64,000 nt of DNA, taken from NCBI GenBank assembly GCA_937876315.1, contig CALEHQ010000009.1, positions 88,378 through 152,377 on the forward strand, read 5' to 3'. The position numbers and the translations under genes were made by a program. Shown one piece after another: positions 59,024 to 64,000 of this stretch. The number at the start of each line of letters is the position of its first letter. The first letter of the stretch is position 1. This DNA comes from an uncultured Actinomycetes bacterium. Lineage in GTDB: Bacteria > Actinomycetota > Acidimicrobiia > Acidimicrobiales > Acidimicrobilacustridaceae. Under the pieces are notes generated by a model. That model was given only the letters and a program-made list of their open reading frames with translations. It ran no database searches and was not told the DNA's origin.

Positions 59024-59560
59024 TCAGTTGCCGCCGACGACGAACATCCGAGGAAAGGCTTCCTCGTTGTCATCGAATGCGGCCGGAGTAGCGCCGGCCT
59101 TTCCGGGCAGTGCCCCGCCATTGTCTTGCATGTACCGGACCTTGGCTTGTCGCTCGAGCTTTTGCTTCTGGGCATTGGCGAGCAACACCACATAGCCACC
59201 AAAGGCGCCAAGGCTGATGAAGAACAACAGGATCATGAGGCCGCCGAAAGCGAATGCACCAAGAAGGGTGACACCGGTGGCTCCGGCCAAGCCGAACAGG
59301 ATGTCGCGACGGCGTTTCCTCTGCGGCGAGAGCTTCGGTCGGTGCGGAGCGAAGTACTCGCTACCCCGAAGCGTGGTCGTGCCCGATGCAACGGGTGCGA
59401 CAGGCGATGTCGAACCAGGTGCGGCACGCTCGAGGATTGAAAGGTGATTTGAGAACGAACTGATTGAGTTCACTCGAGTGTGCTCGGTACGGGAACGAAT
59501 CCACGAAACCAGATACACCGCCCAAACAACTGCGAGCACAAAGAGCACCAGAATCGTCAT
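59024..59560 (-). CDS. GlpR/SepX-like cell-division membrane protein
   Basis: This 178-residue protein has one N-terminal TM helix (VLFVLAVVWAVYLVSWI) and a cytoplasmic segment SRTEHTRVNSISSFSNHLSIL. A Pro/Ser-rich linker, a basic patch RKRRR and two more TM helices (about 86-108 and 112-130) follow. That layout matches the actinobacterial GlpR/SepX group, where GlpR is the membrane receptor of the gephyrin-like Glp in cell division. moeA/glp lies 3 kb away. The assignment rests on layout and context only. GAGGAAGG precedes the ATG. Confidence 0.5.
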   Translation of the reverse strand: MTILVLFVLAVVWAVYLVSWIRSRTEHTRVNSISSFSNHLSILERAAPGSTSPVAPVASGTTTLRGSEYFAPHRPKLSPQRKRRRDILFGLAGATGVTLLGAFAFGGLMILLFFISLGAFGGYVVLLANAQKQKLERQAKVRYMQDNGGALPGKAGATPAAFDDNEEAFPRMFVVGGN

Positions 59561-59758
59561 GACGTGACCTTCCTCGCAGAAATCGGGACGGGACTTTTGG
59601 CAGGTTTCTCGTTGCGAAACGGTTGCCGGTAAGCGTCCATCGGGTGAATGAGAACGTTACGGTTCTACTACAGGCCGCCAATCAGACTCCAACGAGCCGC
59701 CGGCAATAACCCTGATTTTCCTTGCTCTGTATGACATAACCCCGGTTCAACAAATCGG
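59561..59758. other. Intergenic region without recognised features
   Basis: I see no gene, RNA or clear hairpin here. It is somewhat more AT-rich near 59700-59760 and could hold the promoter for the GlpR-like gene. Confidence 0.4.
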
Positions 59759-60313
59759 TCACACCGAGCGATTTTCGTCATTCTCTGAGTTTCCCGTGAA
59801 GGAGCCACCAAGAACGTCATCTCCTAAAGACGCATCTGGATCACGTCGATACACACCGGAACGCCCACCGGTCTTTTCCCAAAGCGCGATGTCGCCGATC
59901 ACCATCGAACGATCCGAGGACTTACACATGTCGTAGATGGTCAACGCCGCAACAGAACACGCGGTGAGTGCTTCCATCTCTACGCCGGTGCGATCAACGG
60001 TTTCGACCTGCGCTTCGATCTCGATGAAGTCATCCTCAATGCGAAAGTTCACATAGACACCACCAATCATCAGCGGATGGCAAAGCGGAATGAGATCTGA
60101 GGTGCGCTTGGCCGCCTGGATGCCAGCAACGCGCGCCACTGACAAAACGTCACCTTTACTGATTGCCCCCCGGGCAACCAACGACGCTGTCTCAGGAGTC
60201 ATATGCACCCGACTACGAGCGATCGCCCGGCGGTGGGTGACGTCTTTGGGCGTGACATCGACCATCCGGGCACGGCCCAGAGGATCGAGATGGGTGAGAC
60301 CACGGTCAGACAT
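59759..60313 (-). CDS. moaC: Cyclic pyranopterin monophosphate synthase
   Basis: MoaC completes the first stage of molybdenum cofactor synthesis after MoaA. The 184-residue protein starts with [14 protein letters not shown] and has the active-site LCHP and [21 protein letters not shown] segments. TAGGAT ends exactly 6 bases before the ATG. The divergent cupin gene also has such a box, so the 58-base gap holds two leaderless promoters. Confidence 0.94.
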   Translation of the reverse strand: MSDRGLTHLDPLGRARMVDVTPKDVTHRRAIARSRVHMTPETASLVARGAISKGDVLSVARVAGIQAAKRTSDLIPLCHPLMIGGVYVNFRIEDDFIEIEAQVETVDRTGVEMEALTACSVAALTIYDMCKSSDRSMVIGDIALWEKTGGRSGVYRRDPDASLGDDVLGGSFTGNSENDENRSV

Positions 60314-60371
60314 GACCCAATCCTAGGCCTCTCCCCTCGCGTGAACCCGGGCGAGAAGGCAGACTGAAGCG

Positions 60372-61340
60372 ATGGAACCGACATTGGTGATGGGCGGATC
60401 AGCCGAGGGTCTCGATGATCAGGATTGGTCCGGCCAATCGAATTACTTCGAATACTCCCGAGCGGCGAACCCCGTTGGTTCAGGACGCATCCCGCCAGTC
60501 GCGATGGAGCGCTTCCCCGCCGCCCGGCACCAAGCAGTCGCAACCGGCATCATTCCGTTCGACCTTTCACAACAACTATCGATCACCGATGGTCCGGCAA
60601 CATCGCCCGCGTTACTCACCTCGTTCATTCGAATTGCTCCTGGCGCGTCGGTCGACACCGCTCCAGTCGCTACGTCAGAGCTCTACCACGTGATTTCGGG
60701 AAGCGGTGTTTCGATCGTGAACGGCCGCGAGCTCGAATGGGGCGCAGGCGACTTTTTTGTCCTCCCTGCCAATTCGGCCACCGTCCACCGAGCGACAACT
60801 GACACCACCATGTACTGGGTCACCGACGAACCGTTACTTCGTCATCTCGGTGTCGCTCCAACGCACGCGAAATTCGATCCAACTCGATTTCCCGCTGAGC
60901 GTGTGCATGCCGAACTTACCGATGTCGAATTGTCACCTCGCGCAACCGACCGAAATCGTTTGTCGATTCTTCTCAACACGACACCGAACGACATGACACA
61001 AACCGTCACGCATGTGTTGTGGGCGATGTATGGACTACTTCCAGTGGGTGCGGTGCAACGCCCGCACCGACATCAATCTGCAGCGCTCGACCTTGTCGGC
61101 GACTGCAAGCCGGGTTGCTACACGCTCGTAGGCCGTTCTGTTGATGAGGACGGGGAAATCATCGACCCGATTCGCGTCGACTGGGAACCGCACTCAGCAT
61201 TCGTGACTCCGCCGGGCATGTGGCATGCGCACTACAACGAATCAGGCGAACAGGCGTGGATCATTCCGATTCAAGATGCCGGTTTGCAGACGTATCTGCG
61301 CTCTCTCGACATTCGCTTTGCGCCATCGGCACGAAAGTAA
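60372..61340 (+). CDS. Bicupin protein
   Basis: This 322-residue protein has two cupin barrels. The first (YHVISGSGVSIVNGRELEWGAGDFFVLPANSATVHRA) lies near residues 112-150. The second has RPHRHQSAALD and a late His in MWHAHYNE, giving a likely metal site. The overall look is gentisate-dioxygenase-like, but a substrate cannot be inferred. CAGACT ends exactly 6 bases before the ATG. It sits between moaC and moaA on the opposite strand. Confidence 0.8.
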   Translation: MEPTLVMGGSAEGLDDQDWSGQSNYFEYSRAANPVGSGRIPPVAMERFPAARHQAVATGIIPFDLSQQLSITDGPATSPALLTSFIRIAPGASVDTAPVATSELYHVISGSGVSIVNGRELEWGAGDFFVLPANSATVHRATTDTTMYWVTDEPLLRHLGVAPTHAKFDPTRFPAERVHAELTDVELSPRATDRNRLSILLNTTPNDMTQTVTHVLWAMYGLLPVGAVQRPHRHQSAALDLVGDCKPGCYTLVGRSVDEDGEIIDPIRVDWEPHSAFVTPPGMWHAHYNESGEQAWIIPIQDAGLQTYLRSLDIRFAPSARK

Positions 61341-61358
61341 CCGACCAGAATTTCGCTG

Positions 61359-62354
61359 CTACCCGCCGATTTGGCTCATCGATCGTGATGGCCGGATGAA
61401 GTGGACCTGGTTGATCTGATGACCAGCCCACTTCGCGCCGACCTCGGCAGTAACCGCTTCCGCGAGGTCGTCATCGGTTGCGCCATTGCGCAGAAGCGTG
61501 CGGAGATCGAGTTCCCGAGTTGCAAACAAACAATGTCGAAGCATTCCGTCGGCGGTGAGACGAACACGATCGCACGATTCACAAAATGCTTCGGTAACGC
61601 TGGGGATGACGCCAAACTCACCGCCACCATCGACATAACGCCAGCGCGCCGCCGGATCGCTTTCGCGCTCAGCGACTGGTTCCAACGGGAAGACGTCGCC
61701 GATTGCCGCAACGATCTCGGCCTTGGTGACGACCTGCTCGTTGGTCCACTCTCCTTGCGCGTCGAGTGGCATGAATTCGATGAAACGAACAGTGACACCG
61801 CGTTCGCGACCAAACCGCGCAAAGTCAACGATTTCGTCGTCATTCACACCACGCATAACGACGCAATTGATCTTTACGGGCGCTAAGCCAGCGCTAACCG
61901 CAGCATCAATACCTTCAAGCACCTTGTCGAGTTCATCTCGACGCGTGATTTGTTCGAAACGTTCATGCTTCAACGAATCAAGCGAAATGTTGATGCGCTC
62001 AAGCCCGGCCGACACCAGAGCCGGCGCCAGATTGGTGAGCGTTGTGCCATTCGTCGTGAGTGACAGATCGACTCCAAGTGACGACAGCTGATCAATCAAT
62101 ACCGGGAGGTTTGCTCGAACGGTCGGTTCTCCACCCGTCAGACGAATTCCGTCGAATCCGAAACGCTCAACACAAACCCGAGCAACCCGAGTGAGTTCCT
62201 CGTAGGTAAGCAAGTCGTCTCGTGACATCCAGTCGAGACCTTCGGCGGGCATGCAGTAGGTGCAGCGAAAATTGCAACGATCGGTGACCGAGATACGAAG
62301 ATCCCGATGGACGCGACCAAACCCGTCAACGAGGGATGTTGGTTCGGCAGCCAT
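61359..62354 (-). CDS. moaA: GTP 3',8-cyclase
   Basis: MoaA is the radical-SAM enzyme that starts Moco synthesis. The 331-residue protein has CNFRCTYC for the first cluster, CESCDRVRLTADGMLRHCL for the second, and the C-terminal GG needed for catalysis. It lies 9 bases downstream of moeA on the same strand. Confidence 0.96.
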   Translation of the reverse strand: MAAEPTSLVDGFGRVHRDLRISVTDRCNFRCTYCMPAEGLDWMSRDDLLTYEELTRVARVCVERFGFDGIRLTGGEPTVRANLPVLIDQLSSLGVDLSLTTNGTTLTNLAPALVSAGLERINISLDSLKHERFEQITRRDELDKVLEGIDAAVSAGLAPVKINCVVMRGVNDDEIVDFARFGRERGVTVRFIEFMPLDAQGEWTNEQVVTKAEIVAAIGDVFPLEPVAERESDPAARWRYVDGGGEFGVIPSVTEAFCESCDRVRLTADGMLRHCLFATRELDLRTLLRNGATDDDLAEAVTAEVGAKWAGHQINQVHFIRPSRSMSQIGG

Positions 62355-62363
62355 AACAGGAGG

Positions 62364-63596
62364 TTACGGGCGAAGCAGGCGGACGCGCACGGTGGAACCA
62401 GTTTCGAGCGTGTCGCCATCGGGAAGTTCGGCCAGCGCGTTGGCTGCGGCCATCGCCGCCATGTGGTGTGAGCCCTGTGCACCAGCGGAGCGCACCTTGT
62501 ATGCGGAGCTCTCGTCATCCCATTCACATACGACTCGGGCGAAATGGGTTTTCCCGTCGGCGCGGCGCCTCAGCGGTTCGGTGAGCACCCCGTTGATCAT
62601 CCCTACATCGAGATTGTCGTCGCCGAAGCCCGACATTTTTCGCAATCCCGGCCGACAAAAGAGCTCGTAGCTCACCATCGATGAAACAGGGTTTCCCGGC
62701 AGACCAAAAACGGGCACCGCAGTGCCGTCCGAACGAGTCAACGTTCCGAATGCAAGTGGCTTCGCCGGTCTGATCGCGATCTGCATCCAACGCATATCGC
62801 CGATTCGATCGAGGACGACCTTGACGTAATCAAAGTCGCCCATACTCACACCGCCAGTGGTCACAATTGCATCGCAGGATTCGGCACCGGCACGCATTGC
62901 GGATTCGATGACCTGCTCATTGTCTCGAGCGAGCCCAAGATCAACGGTGTCAAAGCCATGAGATTCAAGAAGTTTGCGCAGCGTCAGTCGGTTTGAATCA
63001 CGGATCTGCCCCGGAGCCAAGGGCGAACCATCGTCGATGAGTTCATCGCCAGTTGAAATCACTCCGACGACTGGCCGACGCACTACCGCAATATGCGTCA
63101 CTCCGATTGTTGCCAGAACGCCGAGGTGCGCAGCAGTCAGTTCCGTCCCGACAGCGATCACAGGATCGCCGGGATTCACATCGTCACCGGCAGGACGAAT
63201 GTGTTGGTCCACAGTTGCCGTTGCAGTCACCACGACGGTGTCGCCCTCGGGAGAACCTTCGGTGTCTTCAACCATCACAATTGCGTTGGCCCCGGGCGGA
63301 ACTGGAGCACCAGTCATGATTCGAACCGCGCAGCCAGTTTCAACTGGCGAATCCGTACCCGACGTGCCGGCACGAACTGTTCCAGTAACCCGGAGAGTGA
63401 CCGGAACCGTTGCCGTGTCAGCGGCGTCGACGGCATATCCATCGACGGCGGTATTTGCGAATGGTGGAACTTGTTCAGCCGCAACAACCGCTTCGGCAGT
63501 TACGCAGCCCAGAGCGTCGTTCAGCGCGACAACAATGTGATCATTCGGAAGACATCCAGAAAGGACGTAGTCGCGAGCTTCACGAAGTTCGATCAC
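62364..63596 (-). CDS. moeA: Molybdopterin molybdotransferase MoeA / gephyrin-like Glp
   Basis: This 410-residue MoeA-family protein has the PPFANTAVDGYAV motif, ISTGDELI, the MoCF-domain TTGGVSMGDFDYVK and FGLPGNPVSS. It inserts molybdate into molybdopterin, or serves as the Glp cell-division protein if it is the paralogue. Its start overlaps the galU stop by 4 bases, the galU-moeA order seen in mycobacteria. moaA downstream favours a Moco role. Confidence 0.92.
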   Translation of the reverse strand: MIELREARDYVLSGCLPNDHIVVALNDALGCVTAEAVVAAEQVPPFANTAVDGYAVDAADTATVPVTLRVTGTVRAGTSGTDSPVETGCAVRIMTGAPVPPGANAIVMVEDTEGSPEGDTVVVTATATVDQHIRPAGDDVNPGDPVIAVGTELTAAHLGVLATIGVTHIAVVRRPVVGVISTGDELIDDGSPLAPGQIRDSNRLTLRKLLESHGFDTVDLGLARDNEQVIESAMRAGAESCDAIVTTGGVSMGDFDYVKVVLDRIGDMRWMQIAIRPAKPLAFGTLTRSDGTAVPVFGLPGNPVSSMVSYELFCRPGLRKMSGFGDDNLDVGMINGVLTEPLRRRADGKTHFARVVCEWDDESSAYKVRSAGAQGSHHMAAMAAANALAELPDGDTLETGSTVRVRLLRP

Positions 63597-64000
63597 CGCA
63601 GGCGCGTATCGACAAGGTCGATAAGGAAGGCGCGAAATTCCGGGCCCAAATCTTCACGCTCAATAGCGAGTTCGACTGTGGCCCGCAGGTAATCCTGCTT
63701 GTTGCCAATATCGAAACGACCGTGGCTGAAGACCCAGCCGTAGACGTCGTGGTCGGCAAGAAGTAACGCGATCGCATCAGTCAATTGGATTTCCCCGCCA
63801 ACACCAGGCTTGACCTGATCAAGGACATCAAAAATCGCTGGGGTGAAAACGTAACGGCCCATCACGGCGAGGTTCGATGGCGCATCTTCAGCGGTTGGCT
63901 TTTCTACGATCCCGCGCAAGCGCACGAGTTGTTCAGAGAACACCTCGGGTTCGATTGACCCGTAACTCGAAATTTCAGAAGACGCAACCTCTTGAACGGC
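63593..64000 (-). CDS. galU: UTP-glucose-1-phosphate uridylyltransferase, 3' part
   Basis: Only the C-terminal 135 residues are in the window; the frame runs off the right end. The visible part has the late GalU motifs: VEKP, NLAVMGRYVFTPAIFD, GGEIQLTDAIALLL and FDIGNKQDYLRA. GalU makes UDP-glucose for glycans. It overlaps moeA by 4 bases. Confidence 0.9.
   Translation of the reverse strand, partial: AVQEVASSEISSYGSIEPEVFSEQLVRLRGIVEKPTAEDAPSNLAVMGRYVFTPAIFDVLDQVKPGVGGEIQLTDAIALLLADHDVYGWVFSHGRFDIGNKQDYLRATVELAIEREDLGPEFRAFLIDLVDTRLR

Overview
The window looks like a chromosomal segment of a high-GC actinobacterium. Supporting signs are a GatCAB operon, a PASTA-type PknB kinase, an IclR regulator divergent from leuCD, F420/LLM-type and Rv2466c-type proteins, and gene order matching mycobacteria. 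An Acidimicrobiia member (Ilumatobacter-like) is my best guess, but that is inference. There is no phage, insertion sequence or CRISPR array. The content is almost entirely housekeeping and biosynthesis.

Layout. 1-2.8 kb: the 3' end of greA, an alpha/beta hydrolase, and Ppx/GppA. 2.8-9 kb: leucine and serine genes (IclR regulator, leuC, leuD, leuA, serA), with a leader-peptide attenuator before leuA and a short duplication at the serA 5' end that flanks a lipoprotein gene. 9.8-18 kb: an S9 peptidase, an aspartate-type aminotransferase, serC, two SDR enzymes and metY. 18.1-18.8 kb: a Phd-type antitoxin/VapC pair. 18.9-22.5 kb: ilvBNC with a second leader-peptide attenuator. 22.5-24 kb: small envelope proteins. 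24.1-27.4 kb: gatCAB. 27.4-32 kb: an SCP2-like protein, an MFS exporter and PknB. 32-39 kb: iscS, mnmA, a MetE-like protein, ligA and a HAD hydrolase. 39-49 kb: a methyltransferase, SRPBCC protein, rhomboid protease, enoyl-CoA hydratase, MeaB GTPase, NifU-like protein, a DsbA-like protein, an unusual SRPBCC-MFS fusion, a J-domain protein and glpX. 49-59 kb: a Tat-exported molybdopterin oxidoreductase, Sua5, an LLM oxidoreductase, TetR, an isochorismatase-like protein, thiolase, acyl-CoA ligase, ilvD and tRNA-Ala. 59-64 kb: molybdenum cofactor genes (moaC, moaA, moeA/glp), a GlpR/SepX-like membrane protein and the 3' end of galU.

How it fits together. The first two thirds gather the branched-chain amino acid pathway (leuABCD, ilvBNC, ilvD), serine synthesis (serA, serC) and sulfur handling (metY, iscS, mnmA). 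Control is legible: leuA and ilvB each carry a short Leu- or Leu/Val-coding leader, a hairpin and a terminator. The IclR regulator has a complete -35/-10 promoter with an inverted repeat between the two boxes. The Moco genes at the right end fit with the Moco enzyme at 49.2 kb.

The most striking window-wide signal is a -10-like hexamer placed exactly 6 nt before the start codon in about fifteen genes, which points to widespread leaderless mRNAs. I found no convincing wholly new multi-gene system. The best candidates for novelty are the SRPBCC-MFS fusion, the serA 5' duplication with its lipoprotein cassette, and the leaderless leader-peptide attenuator.
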